Of a stretch of 64,000 bases of DNA, positions 35,696 to 45,176 are shown piece after piece (the stretch's first letter is position 1; the number at the start of each line of letters is the position of its first letter). The translations under genes and the position numbers were made by a program. Location of the stretch: positions 1-64,000 of the forward strand of contig LLYS01000008.1 of NCBI GenBank assembly GCA_002049495.1, given 5' to 3'. The notes under the pieces were generated by a model. That model had not been told where the DNA came from, made no database searches, and saw nothing but the letters and a program-made list of their open reading frames with translations. This DNA is from Epsilonproteobacteria bacterium tcs-49 (GTDB lineage Bacteria; Campylobacterota; Campylobacteria; Campylobacterales; Sulfurovaceae).

Positions 35696-37196
35696 TACAC
35701 ATGTGAGTTTTGACCGGGTCCGCGGCGCGACGGACGTGGCCCTTTCCGCGGATAAAAAGTTTTCCGCGGTGATAGAGCGTTCGCACGAGTTTTTAAACGA
35801 ACAGATCAAAGAGGGGAAACCGATCTACGGCATTACGACGGGTTACGGCTCCTCGGGGAAAAACTACGTCAGTTACGAAGACGCCAAAACCCTGCAAAAA
35901 AACCTTTTCCGCTTTCACGGCTGCGGGGTAGGCGAGAATCTGTCCAAAAAAGTGTGCCGCCATATGGTTCTTATCCGTATGATTTCACTCTCCAAAGGCT
36001 GCTCTGCGGTTTCGTTTGAACTGCTGCAGCGTTTTGAACTGCTTTTGCAAAAAGATATCATTCCCGTAATCCCTTCACAGGGGTCGGTGGGGGCCAGCGG
36101 GGATTTGACGCCCCTTTCCTATATCGCCGCCGTGATCGCGGGGGAGCGGGAAGTGTATTATCAGGGTGAAATCCTGCCGGCAAAAGCGGTGTATGAGAAG
36201 CTGGGGATCACCCCCTACGAGTTCAAACCCAAGGAGGCGCTGGCGGTGATGAACGGGACGGCGACCATGAGCGCTATCGCCCTTGATGCGATCGATGCCT
36301 TTGAAGGGGTGCTGGAAACGATGGAATCTTTTGTCGCGGGGATGTATGAGTTGCTTTTAAGCGATGATACGCCCCTGGCGGAGTTTGTGCATCAGTCCAA
36401 ACCCTTCGGCGGACAGATCCAAGCCGCCGCCAACGTAAGAAAAAAGATCGAAGGTTCCGGCTTGACCCACGGCAGGGATGACCGCTACGATAAGTTTTTT
36501 GCCGATAACGATCTCAATATCCAGGATACGTACTCCATCCGCTGCGCCCCGCAGGTGCTGGGAGTGGTCAGAGAGAATTTGGAACTGTCGAAACAGTGGG
36601 TGGAAACGGAGATCAACTCCACCAACGATAACCCCCTGATCGACGGGCAAAACCGTATGATCTATACGTCGGGCAACTTTTACGGCGGCTTTGTCGCCCA
36701 CGCGATGGATACGCTCAAGATCGCCGCGGCGAATTTGGCGGATCTGCTGGATAAGGAGTTTGCGCTGCTGGTGGATCACAAGTTCAACCGCGGTCTGGGG
36801 GAGAATTTGAAACTAAGTCAAGAACCCTACTACCACGGGTTCAAAGCGATGCAGATTACGCTGAGTTCTCTGAGTGCGGACGTGATTAAAAACACCACCG
36901 CCGCTTCGATCCACTCGCGGCCCACGGAATCGCTGAATCAGGATAAGGTGAGCATGGGGACCACCGCGGCAAACGATTTTGCCAAGATGATTCCCGAGCT
37001 GCACAATATGCTCTCCGTTGCGATGATCGGGTTGATGCAGGGGGTCGATATCAGAGGGGTGGAGCAGGTTTCGCCTTTTTTAAAAGAGAGTTATACCAAA
37101 GTCAGGGCTTTGAGCGCACCTTTGTATGAGGATCGCCGTTTGGACGGGGATATCGCGGCGGTTAAAGCGCTGATTATCAAAGGGGAGTTGCGATGA
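35676..37196 (+). CDS. MIO-type aromatic amino acid ammonia-lyase (probable tyrosine ammonia-lyase)
   Basis: Members deaminate histidine, phenylalanine or tyrosine using a self-made MIO group formed from Ala-Ser-Gly, seen here in VGASGDLTPL (A140-S141-G142). The catalytic tyrosine is in IYGITTGYG (Y51). The substrate-selectivity pair aligned to Ser-His of histidine lyases and His-Leu of bacterial tyrosine lyases is Phe80-His81 (LFRFHGCG). Inside an aryl polyene cluster with an aryl-acid ligase, production of 4-coumarate from tyrosine as starter is the most reasonable role. Length (506) is normal. It overlaps the LPLAT gene by 20 bases. Confidence 0.88.
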   Translation: MKLTIDNTHVSFDRVRGATDVALSADKKFSAVIERSHEFLNEQIKEGKPIYGITTGYGSSGKNYVSYEDAKTLQKNLFRFHGCGVGENLSKKVCRHMVLIRMISLSKGCSAVSFELLQRFELLLQKDIIPVIPSQGSVGASGDLTPLSYIAAVIAGEREVYYQGEILPAKAVYEKLGITPYEFKPKEALAVMNGTATMSAIALDAIDAFEGVLETMESFVAGMYELLLSDDTPLAEFVHQSKPFGGQIQAAANVRKKIEGSGLTHGRDDRYDKFFADNDLNIQDTYSIRCAPQVLGVVRENLELSKQWVETEINSTNDNPLIDGQNRMIYTSGNFYGGFVAHAMDTLKIAAANLADLLDKEFALLVDHKFNRGLGENLKLSQEPYYHGFKAMQITLSSLSADVIKNTTAASIHSRPTESLNQDKVSMGTTAANDFAKMIPELHNMLSVAMIGLMQGVDIRGVEQVSPFLKESYTKVRALSAPLYEDRRLDGDIAAVKALIIKGELR

Positions 37197-37888
37197 AAAC
37201 GGTATTGGTAACGGGGGCGACGGGTGCCATAGGCGAAGCGATCGTCAAAGAGTTTGCCGCGATGGGCTATTTCGTGTATATCCACTACAACTCCAATGAA
37301 GCCAAAGCGCAGAACCTGCTCGAAGCTATCGACGGAAACGGGGAAGTTACGGGCTTTAACCTGCGGGACAAGGAGTCTGTGGAAAGCGCGTTGGAAAAGC
37401 TGGAGGTGGATATCCTTGTTAATAACGCGGGCATCATCAAGGATAATCTGTTTTTCTTCATGGAGGATGAGCAGTGGTTTGATGTGATCGATACCAACTT
37501 AAACGGGGTTTATTACGTCACGAAGCAGCTTGCGAAAAAGATGATCGCCAAGAAAGCGGGATCGATCGTCAACGTCACCTCCATCTCCGGACTCGTGGGC
37601 AACGCAGGACAGACCAACTACTCCGCGTCCAAAGGGGGCGTGATCGCTTTTACCAAGGCGCTCAGCGCCGAACTGGCCCGCTACGGTATCCGCGTCAACG
37701 CCGTGGCTCCCGGGGTGATCGAATCGGAGATGACCGAGGGGCTCGATACCAAAGCGATGAAAAAAGCGATCCCCGCCAATCGCCTGGGCAAACCCGAAGA
37801 GGTGGCCGAAGCGGTAGGCTTTTTGGGGGATCGGGGCAGCTACATCAACGGCACGGTGCTTACGGTCAGCGGAGGCATGGTCCGATAA
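37193..37888 (+). CDS. 3-oxoacyl-ACP reductase (FabG-like ketoreductase)
   Basis: A classical short-chain dehydrogenase of 231 residues. It has the NADP-binding loop TGATGAIGEA (about 7-16), NNAG (77-80), and catalytic serine in the VTSISG region with YSASK (Y143, K147). It would reduce the beta-keto group after each condensation on the polyene, supplying the hydroxyacyl substrate of the dehydratases. ATG overlaps the ammonia-lyase stop by four bases. Confidence 0.92.
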   Translation: MKTVLVTGATGAIGEAIVKEFAAMGYFVYIHYNSNEAKAQNLLEAIDGNGEVTGFNLRDKESVESALEKLEVDILVNNAGIIKDNLFFFMEDEQWFDVIDTNLNGVYYVTKQLAKKMIAKKAGSIVNVTSISGLVGNAGQTNYSASKGGVIAFTKALSAELARYGIRVNAVAPGVIESEMTEGLDTKAMKKAIPANRLGKPEEVAEAVGFLGDRGSYINGTVLTVSGGMVR

Positions 37889-37898
37889 AGGAAAAGTG

Positions 37899-38372
37899 AT
37901 GGCAAAGGTGGTGTTGACGCTGCTGCTTGCGGCGCTGAGTCTGTACGGTTTTGAGTTTCAAGAGAAGCGCTATATCAGCGCTTTGGATATGAGCGTGGTC
38001 GCCAAGGGGGAGGCGGATTTTGAAAAGGAGCGCATCATCTTGCGCTACAACGCTCCCCAAAAGCGTACGATCCGCTTAAACGAAACGGGGATGCGGATCG
38101 TGACGGAAAACTCCGTCCAGGAGTTGGACTATGAAAAAAACCCCAAGATGCGCTACGTGTATCTATTGATGCGCGCGGTCTACAGCGGGGATTTCTCCGC
38201 TTTGAAACGCCACTTCAATGAACGCGTGGAGGGTAAGAAACGGATATATCTGCCAAAGCAAGAAAGCGGCGCCTACTTTTCTCAAATTCTTCTCAAGCTG
38301 GAGCAAAAACGCGTGAAACTGCTGCGTATAGAGATGAAAAACGGGGACAGGGTAAGTATTGAAACCCTTTAA
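37899..38372 (+). CDS. LolA-like outer membrane lipoprotein carrier domain protein
   Basis: A 157-residue secreted protein with a short hydrophobic signal region (about 1-18, ending near LYGFEFQEKR). The body resembles the LolA-type half-barrel family that precedes MMPL exporters in aryl polyene clusters. It has no lipobox cysteine, so it is probably a soluble periplasmic carrier. It could ferry the hydrophobic pigment or its lipid-linked form to the outer membrane. ATG 37899 has AAGGA upstream; a GTG three bases earlier is also in frame. Confidence 0.75.
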   Translation: MAKVVLTLLLAALSLYGFEFQEKRYISALDMSVVAKGEADFEKERIILRYNAPQKRTIRLNETGMRIVTENSVQELDYEKNPKMRYVYLLMRAVYSGDFSALKRHFNERVEGKKRIYLPKQESGAYFSQILLKLEQKRVKLLRIEMKNGDRVSIETL

Positions 38373-40461
38373 ACACCTGCCCGTTTTGCTGCTGTTGCTG
38401 GCGGTGGTGCTGCTGTATCTGCCGCTGCAAGAGCGCATGGAACTTTCGACGAAGGTTATCGATATCCTGCCGCAAAGCGAGGCTAAACGCCACTATGAAC
38501 TCCTGCAGCGTTTTGAGGGGACGAAACTGCTTTACGTGGCGGTCAAAGGCGAGGATGAGAGCGCTTTAGGGCGCCTGGAAGAGTTTACGAAAAAGGTGCT
38601 GGAACTCCCCTTCGTCACCAAGCGGCAGGTGCGGCATACGGGGGCGGCTTACCGCCGTTACCTGCGGGAGTATCGATACTACACGACACCTCTGGAACAA
38701 CCCCCGCAAGATTACGGGAAATACTTTGCCAAGGAGCGGGAGCGGTTGATGCAAAACCCCTTTTACTCCGGTCCCGACTCCATGGATCCACTGGGAATTT
38801 TCCCGCAAAAACCCGCCCCCAAGCCGCCTTTTTCTTTGAAAAACGGAGCTCCCTACCTGCAGGGATACGGCTATTTTACCCTTCTGCAGCTGCACCCCGG
38901 GGCCAATGCGGATTACGCAACGATCTATGACGCCGTCCAAAGCCAAGGGGAAACGATAGAGGGGCTGCTGCTGTACAGTCCGCTATTTTATCACGTGGAA
39001 AACGCCAGGGCGATCAAGTCGCAGGTGCATCTGATCATGGCGATCGCGGCCGGCGTTTTGTTTGTACTGTATATTCTGCTTATCCGCAACGTATGGCTTT
39101 TGCTGCAAACGGTAACGGCTTTGGCGACGAGTTCGCTGTTGGCGCTGCTGGTGTTGGGATCGATCTATGGCAAACTCTCTATTTTCGTCGCGGTCTTTGG
39201 CGTCTCCCTTACCGCCGTTGCGATCGATTATATGTTCCACCACTATACCCACGGATTCTACGCCTCCAGGCGCGGCTTTAACCGTGAAGTATTCGCGGGA
39301 TACCTGACGACGGCGGGGAGTTTTTGCATCATCGCGGCGGTTGATTTTACCCTGATTCGTCAGATTGCACTTTTTGCGGCGGTGAGTCTGAGCGTTGCGT
39401 ATCTGCACTTTAGCTTTCTGTTTCCCCGTATGGGGTTTGCTCCGCCAAAGCTCTATGCGGCTTTTGAACCCCGGGGGCGCCGGGGCATCTCCCCGATCTA
39501 TTTTCTGGGGTTTGCGCTGCTGCTTACTCCCGCCTTGCCGCATATCTCTTTCAACACCGATCTGCGTCAGCTTGATTATGAAAACACCCCTTTGCGGCTA
39601 AAAGAGGAGTTTTTCGCCCGGGGGTTGCAGCACCGAAAGCAAACAGCGTTTTTACTGGAGGCTCAAACCCTTGAACAGCTGGTGCAGCGTGCCCGGGCAT
39701 ACGGGGCGAAACCCGGGATCTCACTGCCTTTGGCTACGGTGTTGGACCGGCAGCGGTACACAAAGCGCAAAGCGCGCCTGAAGGGGATGGATTTTAAAAC
39801 CATAAAGGCAAACATGTTGCGCGCGGCGCAAGCGCAGGGTTTTGCGCCGCAGCGTTTCGCAAAAGCCTACGAAGCACGGCGGCTTTTCCCTCCGCCCTAT
39901 GAGCTTACTCTTACGCGGTTGCAAAAGCTTGGCTTTGATGTGATACAATACGGTAATCGATTTTATACCCGGGGCAGCGCAACGGTCGATTATGCGGCGT
40001 TGCAAGGGTTGCGGGGGGTGACTCCCGTTTCAGCGGGTCGGCTTTTTGCCCGCGCCTTTGAGGGGGTGTATGAACAGCTTTTTCTCTACGGGGCGGCGTC
40101 GGCGCTTTTTGTCTTTGCGATGCTTTGGCTCAGCTGCAAACGGCGGATCGCGGAAGCTTTGGGGTACCTGCTGCCCCCGCTTGGGGTGATAGCGCTTTAC
40201 GGGGCGCTGTTTGAATTGAACGTTTTGATGGTTTTTATGGGCTTTGTGATCCTGGCCGTGGGGATCGATTATTCGATCTATATGGCGCACCGAAGGGATA
40301 GGGCGACGATGCAGGCGGTGGGGTATTCGCTGATTAGTACCTTTGCCGGGTTCGGGGTTTTGGTTTTTAGCTCCGTAAACGCCCTGTACTCCATAGGGAT
40401 AATAGCGGTGCTGGGCATAGGGACGATAGCGGTGACGGTAAGTTTGAGCAAGAAAGGATAG
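38359..40461 (+). CDS. MMPL/RND-family exporter of the pigment cluster
   Basis: A 700-residue integral membrane protein with two repeats. Each is a lone hydrophobic helix (about 6-24 and 380-396), a large periplasmic domain, and a bundle of about five membrane segments (about 220-355 and 575-697). The second bundle includes the GIDYSIYMAH motif, and the first has AIDYMFHHY, both with the family's intramembrane Asp. Such exporters are standard in aryl polyene clusters. The TTG start overlaps the LolA-like gene by 14 bases, consistent with coupled production of a carrier-exporter pair. Confidence 0.88.
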   Translation: MKPFKHLPVLLLLLAVVLLYLPLQERMELSTKVIDILPQSEAKRHYELLQRFEGTKLLYVAVKGEDESALGRLEEFTKKVLELPFVTKRQVRHTGAAYRRYLREYRYYTTPLEQPPQDYGKYFAKERERLMQNPFYSGPDSMDPLGIFPQKPAPKPPFSLKNGAPYLQGYGYFTLLQLHPGANADYATIYDAVQSQGETIEGLLLYSPLFYHVENARAIKSQVHLIMAIAAGVLFVLYILLIRNVWLLLQTVTALATSSLLALLVLGSIYGKLSIFVAVFGVSLTAVAIDYMFHHYTHGFYASRRGFNREVFAGYLTTAGSFCIIAAVDFTLIRQIALFAAVSLSVAYLHFSFLFPRMGFAPPKLYAAFEPRGRRGISPIYFLGFALLLTPALPHISFNTDLRQLDYENTPLRLKEEFFARGLQHRKQTAFLLEAQTLEQLVQRARAYGAKPGISLPLATVLDRQRYTKRKARLKGMDFKTIKANMLRAAQAQGFAPQRFAKAYEARRLFPPPYELTLTRLQKLGFDVIQYGNRFYTRGSATVDYAALQGLRGVTPVSAGRLFARAFEGVYEQLFLYGAASALFVFAMLWLSCKRRIAEALGYLLPPLGVIALYGALFELNVLMVFMGFVILAVGIDYSIYMAHRRDRATMQAVGYSLISTFAGFGVLVFSSVNALYSIGIIAVLGIGTIAVTVSLSKKG

Positions 40462-40463
40462 AA

Positions 40464-41675
40464 GTGCGGATACGGTATATTCACGATAGCGGCAAGGAGG
40501 AGATCTTTCCGATCGATAAAGATGCTATGTGCAACCCGGCGCTGGAGGGGAAACTGTTTTACCTCGACGCCGAATCCAAGCTGCAAAGCGCGCTGGATTT
40601 TTTTACGGCATATTTCAGCCGGGCCAAAAGCGTTTTGCTCGATACCTCCAATAAGCAGACCCTGCAAAAGGTTCGCGAACTCGGGGTCGCTTCCTACCGC
40701 GGCGGGGAAAAAAGCAAAAGCTTCTTAGAGGAGATACCGTTTCGTACTATGCTCTTTACCTCCGGCAGTACCGGGGAAGCGACGGGGGCGTTTAAAAGTG
40801 CCCAAAACCTCGAAAGCGAACTGCACAGTTTGCAAAAGCTCGTGCAAGCGCACCGTATCGAACAGGTGGTCGTCACCGTTCCCTTCGTCCATATCTACGG
40901 GATACTGGCGGGGTTGCTGCTACCGCATTTTCTTGATCTGGATATCGTGTTTAAAGAGCACTTCCTCCCCGCGGATCTGGCGGCACTGCAGGATCGTCCC
41001 ACATTGGTGGTTACGACACCGCTTTATATCAAATCCCTGCAAAAACTGGCGTTGGAACAGCGCTTTGAACACAGTTGCTTTCTTAGCTCCACCGCTCCGC
41101 TTGATTCCAAAATCGCCGGGGCTTTTGTCCGGCATTACGATTGTGCATTGATCCAGATATTTGGTTCCACGGAAACGGGAGGGATCGCCTATAAAGAGCG
41201 CGACGACTCCCTTTGGCGTCCGCTGGAGAGGGTGGAGATCACGCGAAATGCAAAGGGGCTATTGCGGGTGCGTTCGCCCTTTGTTTCCCAAACGCTGCTA
41301 GACGGAGAGTTGCGGCAAACGGGAGGAGAGGTACAAACTTTTGATTATATCCGAATGGAAAAGGAGGGGTTTGAACTGATCGGGCGCGATTCCAAAATCG
41401 TCAAGATCGCGGGCAAGCGCTACTCGACGCAGCAGATGGAGGATATCCTGGAAGCTATCGAGGGGATCGAACGCGCCCTTGTGCAGGTGGAGTATCTCAA
41501 AGAATCCCTGCGCGGCGAAAAGCTGCAGATCTATCTGCAAAGCCCGAGGGAGTGGAAAACCAAACAGATACGTGATATTTTGCAAAAGAATTTGAGCAAT
41601 ATCCACTTTACGATCGAACTGCACCGCGTAGACGAGATCCCCGTCAGCCAGATGGGGAAAAAGCTTGCGCTGTAG
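40464..41675 (+). CDS. AMP-forming acyl/aryl ligase (ANL family)
   Basis: Probably activates the aryl acid starter (4-coumarate or relative) with ATP and loads it on a carrier protein. Motifs seen are the P-loop LFTSGSTGEATG (about 97-108, with Ala-Thr in place of the usual Pro-Lys) and FGSTETGG (about 233-240). The hinge and lid are GRDSKIVKIAGKR, and the lysine near the end is in QMGKKLAL. At 403 residues it is shorter than typical 500-residue ligases, mostly at the N-terminus, as in other aryl polyene ligases. GTG start with GGA upstream. Confidence 0.86.
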   Translation: MRIRYIHDSGKEEIFPIDKDAMCNPALEGKLFYLDAESKLQSALDFFTAYFSRAKSVLLDTSNKQTLQKVRELGVASYRGGEKSKSFLEEIPFRTMLFTSGSTGEATGAFKSAQNLESELHSLQKLVQAHRIEQVVVTVPFVHIYGILAGLLLPHFLDLDIVFKEHFLPADLAALQDRPTLVVTTPLYIKSLQKLALEQRFEHSCFLSSTAPLDSKIAGAFVRHYDCALIQIFGSTETGGIAYKERDDSLWRPLERVEITRNAKGLLRVRSPFVSQTLLDGELRQTGGEVQTFDYIRMEKEGFELIGRDSKIVKIAGKRYSTQQMEDILEAIEGIERALVQVEYLKESLRGEKLQIYLQSPREWKTKQIRDILQKNLSNIHFTIELHRVDEIPVSQMGKKLAL

Positions 41676-41684
41676 GAGGCTTTG

Positions 41685-42590
41685 ATGTCCATAACGATTC
41701 ATGCTCTTTCGCACAGTTACGGGGCGGATACGCCGGTGCTTCAGGGGATCGACCTTAGGATAAAAAAGGGTTCGCTTTTTGGATTGCTAGGTCCCAACGG
41801 AGCCGGGAAAACTACGCTGGTATCGATTTTGAATACCCTGGTGAAGAAGGATTCGGGACGGGTTGAAGTGTGCGGGTATGACCTGGACAGCCAGGTGCAA
41901 AAGGTCAAAGCCTGCAGCGGGTACGTACCCCAGGGCTACGCCTTTTATCCCCAGCTCAACGCCCGGGAAAACCTGGAGTTTTTTGCCGCGCTGCACGGTT
42001 TGCAAGGGGCCCGGATGCGTCGCCGCATCGAGTACGCCATCGAGGCGACGGCACTGGAGCAAAAGGCGCTGCAGAGGGCATATACCTACTCGGGGGGCTT
42101 GAAGCGGCGGCTCAATATCGCTATCGGGTTACTCAACGATCCCCGGGTACTGTATCTGGATGAACCCACCGTGGGGATCGATCCCCAGTCGCGCCACTAT
42201 ATTTTGGAAGTGATCAAAAAGATCAACCGCCGCAAGCAAACGACGATCGTGTATACCTCCCACTATATGGAAGAGATCGAGTACCTTTGTGACGAAGTTG
42301 CGATTTTAGACGGCGGGAAAGTACTTTTGCAAAGCTCGGTTTCGGAGTTGACCAAGGCGGGCAGGGCCGCGACGCTTACGCTTTCGGGGCAGCCTGCGCA
42401 AGCTTGTGAAGGGGTGCGCTATGAAAAGCGGCGGGCTTATGTGGACCTTTCGCGGGGGTACGATACGCTGCGCAGGTTTTTGAATCTGCTGGAAAAGGAG
42501 AGGATCGAAGTGCTGGATATGCAAAGCGGTCGGGGCGATCTGGAGCAGTTTTTCCTGCAAGTAACCAGTGAACGTTTAAGGGATGGATGA
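41685..42590 (+). CDS. ABC transporter ATPase subunit
   Basis: Has Walker [10 protein letters not shown] (about 36-44), Q-loop, the signature [10 protein letters not shown] (about 130-139, SGG with Leu-Lys), Walker [13 protein letters not shown] (about 152-163) and H-loop YTSHYMEE. The C-terminal extension of about 80 residues is typical of ABC-2 drug/antigen exporters. An AGGAGG site lies just before ATG 41685. It is coupled to the permease gene by ATGA overlap and together they form a second export system in the cluster. Confidence 0.92.
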   Translation: MSITIHALSHSYGADTPVLQGIDLRIKKGSLFGLLGPNGAGKTTLVSILNTLVKKDSGRVEVCGYDLDSQVQKVKACSGYVPQGYAFYPQLNARENLEFFAALHGLQGARMRRRIEYAIEATALEQKALQRAYTYSGGLKRRLNIAIGLLNDPRVLYLDEPTVGIDPQSRHYILEVIKKINRRKQTTIVYTSHYMEEIEYLCDEVAILDGGKVLLQSSVSELTKAGRAATLTLSGQPAQACEGVRYEKRRAYVDLSRGYDTLRRFLNLLEKERIEVLDMQSGRGDLEQFFLQVTSERLRDG

Positions 42591-43759
42591 TGCTGGGATA
42601 TATCGTGAAAAAAGAGTTTACGCTGATCTTTCGGGATATCCACGCGCTTTTGGTCCTGTTTGTGATGCCCACGCTGTTTATTCTCATCATGTCCCTGGCG
42701 CTGCACGACAGTTATTCGCAAAAGATGGAGGTGAAGTTTCAAGTGGCTTTGCTTGAAAACGGGGAGGAGCAGCCTCTGGCATATACCATGCTTATGCAAA
42801 AGCTGCGTCAAAGCGGTACTTTTCACTTCCAAAGCGTCAAAAGCGAAAGCTCCCTCAAGGAGCTGCTGTATCAAAAAGGGTATGATTTCGCCGTTGCCTT
42901 TCCCGCGGATTTCAAACAGCGTTTGCAAAACGACAGGGAGAGTTTCCGGGCACGGTTTTTTGCCAGAAGCGACGTCAGCCCCCGCCAGATGGCGCTGTTA
43001 AAAGGGTTATACAGCACCAACGTTTCCAAGGTACTGCTTGAACAGGTCCTGGGATCGCTGGGGGTTAGTGCCGCGGAAAACGATATCGGCGACCGCATCG
43101 AAAGCCGCTACGTGTACAAACAAAACGACAAGGGTGCAAAACCCACCTCCGTGCAGCAAAGCGTCCCCGCGTGGCTCGTGTTTTCCATGTTTTTTATTTT
43201 GATTCCCATCTCCAACACCTTTATCAACGAAAAGCGGTTGGGTACCATCGAGCGTATACGCAGTATCGATGTTTCCCTCTGGCCCATCCTTTTTGGCAAA
43301 TTCCTGCCCTATTTCGTAATCAACCAGATTCAGGTGGTATTGATGATCGCGGTGGGGTATTTTCTGGTACCGCTGCTTGGCGGCGACCGCCTGCAAATAG
43401 CGGGGAATCCGCTGCATATCGCTTTGATGGCGGCGGCCGTGAGCTTTGCCTCCATCTGTTTCGCTTTGCTGATCGCCAACATCAGCAAAACCACCGAGGA
43501 AGCCACCTCCATAGGGGGCGTATCCAACATCATCCTCGCCGCGCTGGGCGGGATCATGGTACCCAAGTTCGTCATGCCCGAATTTATGCAGGAGGTGACG
43601 GAATACTCCCCTATGGCGTGGGCGCTGCAGGGGTTTTTGGAACTTTTCACCAGAGCGGGCGGCTTGTCAGATATCGCCGCCGATGCGGGAAAACTGCTTC
43701 TCTTTGGTATAATTAGCTTACTGTTATCGTTTTATATATTGCAAAAAGGGAGCCGATGA
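42587..43759 (+). CDS. ABC-2 type transporter permease
   Basis: A 390-residue membrane protein with one N-terminal helix (about 22-43). A large extracytoplasmic domain (about 45-185) follows, then five or six helices toward the C-terminus (about 190-385), as in YhhJ/YbhS-type exporters. The VFSMFFILIPISNTFI stretch opens the second membrane block. It overlaps the ATPase start and is followed by an acyl carrier protein gene overlapping by four bases, so transport and chain-building genes share one transcript. Confidence 0.88.
   Translation: MMLGYIVKKEFTLIFRDIHALLVLFVMPTLFILIMSLALHDSYSQKMEVKFQVALLENGEEQPLAYTMLMQKLRQSGTFHFQSVKSESSLKELLYQKGYDFAVAFPADFKQRLQNDRESFRARFFARSDVSPRQMALLKGLYSTNVSKVLLEQVLGSLGVSAAENDIGDRIESRYVYKQNDKGAKPTSVQQSVPAWLVFSMFFILIPISNTFINEKRLGTIERIRSIDVSLWPILFGKFLPYFVINQIQVVLMIAVGYFLVPLLGGDRLQIAGNPLHIALMAAAVSFASICFALLIANISKTTEEATSIGGVSNIILAALGGIMVPKFVMPEFMQEVTEYSPMAWALQGFLELFTRAGGLSDIAADAGKLLLFGIISLLLSFYILQKGSR
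43708..43713 (+). promoter_or_regulatory. Possible internal promoter before the second ACP gene
   Basis: A perfect TATAAT lies inside the last codons of the ABC permease gene, 43 bases before the ACP ATG, in a locally AT-rich patch. A convincing -35 is not seen. It could allow separate expression of the second ACP-KS-KS-like set, but could be chance within coding sequence. Confidence 0.3.
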
Positions 43760-44019
43760 AAGGGTCAGAAGATAGTGCGCTTAAACAGCGCTTGAAAGAG
43801 TTGATCGTTACGGAGTGTGAAAAGGAGATAGCCCCGGAAAGTATCGCCGATGAAGCGGTACTTTTTGAAGATGAGGCGTTGGAGTTGGATTCTATGGATG
43901 CGCTGCAGATATCCATGGGGTTGCAAAAGCATTTCGGTATCGAAATCAGCGATAGTAAAAAGTTGCGTAAAGTGATGGTTTCGATCAATACCCTGGCCGA
44001 TCATATCCAGCCGGAGTAA
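43756..44019 (+). CDS. Acyl carrier protein (pigment cluster, second)
   Basis: An 87-residue acidic protein with the phosphopantetheine serine in LELDSMDALQI (about residue 45). It differs from the first ACP at 30132 in a longer N-terminus and MDAL instead of VDSI. Aryl polyene clusters usually carry two ACPs, one for starter loading or elongation and the other for a separate priming KS; the adjacent second KS fits that. It overlaps the permease stop by four bases. Confidence 0.9.
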   Translation: MKGSEDSALKQRLKELIVTECEKEIAPESIADEAVLFEDEALELDSMDALQISMGLQKHFGIEISDSKKLRKVMVSINTLADHIQPE

Positions 44020-44021
44020 CC

Positions 44022-45176
44022 GTGCACGCTTGCAGCTATATCACCGGAAGTTCGCTGCTTTGTTCCCTGGGTGAGGGGAAGCGCGAAGCGGTGCAAAAAG
44101 CCCGAAGCGTCATAGAAAACGGCTATGAGCGATACGTAAAACAACTGTTTTCACAAAAAGCGTTTTACGCGCTGCCGCGGCGCTACGGGACACGATCGCA
44201 AAAGTTTGAGCATACCCTTGAAACGGTCGTCAAAAGTGCCCTTGAGGAAGCCGGAATCACCCCGCGCGAACAGGAGGAGCTGCATATTTTTATCGGATCG
44301 ACCTCTATGAATATGGGGATGAACGAGGAGTGCAACGCTTCGTGGTTACACAAAAGCGGGGGAAGGGAAGTTTTTAATATCGGCTACGGTTACGTGGGGG
44401 AGTATCTACAGCGTTTTACGGGTTCGCGCCATACGCCGCTTTCGTTTTTAACCGCCTGTACCTCCAGTACCAACGCTTTGATCTATGCGGCACGCATGAT
44501 CGAAAAAAAGCAGATAAAAAAAGCCCTCGTGGTGGGAGTGGAGCTGTATAACGATACCACTTACAACGGCTTTTCCTCCTTGATGCTGCTGTCGCAAAAG
44601 GGAGTGTATAGACCCTTTGACGCGGACAGCGACGGAATCATCCTCGGAGAGGGGTGTTCGGCGATGGTTTTGGAAGAGCGTCCAAAAAGCGACGGCGACT
44701 TTGCCTATCTGGGAGCGGCGATGCACAGCGATACCTACTCCGAAACCACCTCCAACCCCGACGGAATCAGTATCTTTGAAACGATGCGCGACGCGTTGGA
44801 GGATGCGCAGCTGGGTCTGGAGCAGATCGACTGTATCAAAGCCCACGCTACGGGGAGCGAAAACAACAACCTTTCCGAAGCCAGAGGGATCGACGCCCTG
44901 TTCGCGCGGCACGCTACCCGGGTTCCCGTTACGGCGGTCAAACCCTTTATCGGGCATACGCTCGGAGCTTCGGGCAGCAATGAGATCGTATTTATGCTCG
45001 AGTGCGTCAAGGCGGGTTTTCTGCCGCCGACGCTGGGTTTTGAAAAGGGGATCGAGGGGATCGGTTTTACCCCGATGCAATCTGCCGCGGCGATTGAGAG
45101 GGGGAGTTTTTTATTTAACTTCGTAGGCTTTGGCGGCAGCAACAGCGCCGTCGTGTTGAGCAACAGGGAGCGCTGA
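44022..45176 (+). CDS. Beta-ketoacyl synthase (pigment cluster, second KS)
   Basis: A 384-residue condensing enzyme with cysteine in FLTACTSSTNAL (C146), histidine in KAHATGSENN (H275) and histidine in FIGHTLGASG (H312). It diverges from the first KS, for example NAHGTGT is KAHATGSE, and so probably has a different substrate such as chain initiation. GTG start 44022 is preceded by GGAG. It is translationally coupled to the following KS-like gene (TGATG). Confidence 0.9.
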   Translation: MHACSYITGSSLLCSLGEGKREAVQKARSVIENGYERYVKQLFSQKAFYALPRRYGTRSQKFEHTLETVVKSALEEAGITPREQEELHIFIGSTSMNMGMNEECNASWLHKSGGREVFNIGYGYVGEYLQRFTGSRHTPLSFLTACTSSTNALIYAARMIEKKQIKKALVVGVELYNDTTYNGFSSLMLLSQKGVYRPFDADSDGIILGEGCSAMVLEERPKSDGDFAYLGAAMHSDTYSETTSNPDGISIFETMRDALEDAQLGLEQIDCIKAHATGSENNNLSEARGIDALFARHATRVPVTAVKPFIGHTLGASGSNEIVFMLECVKAGFLPPTLGFEKGIEGIGFTPMQSAAAIERGSFLFNFVGFGGSNSAVVLSNRER

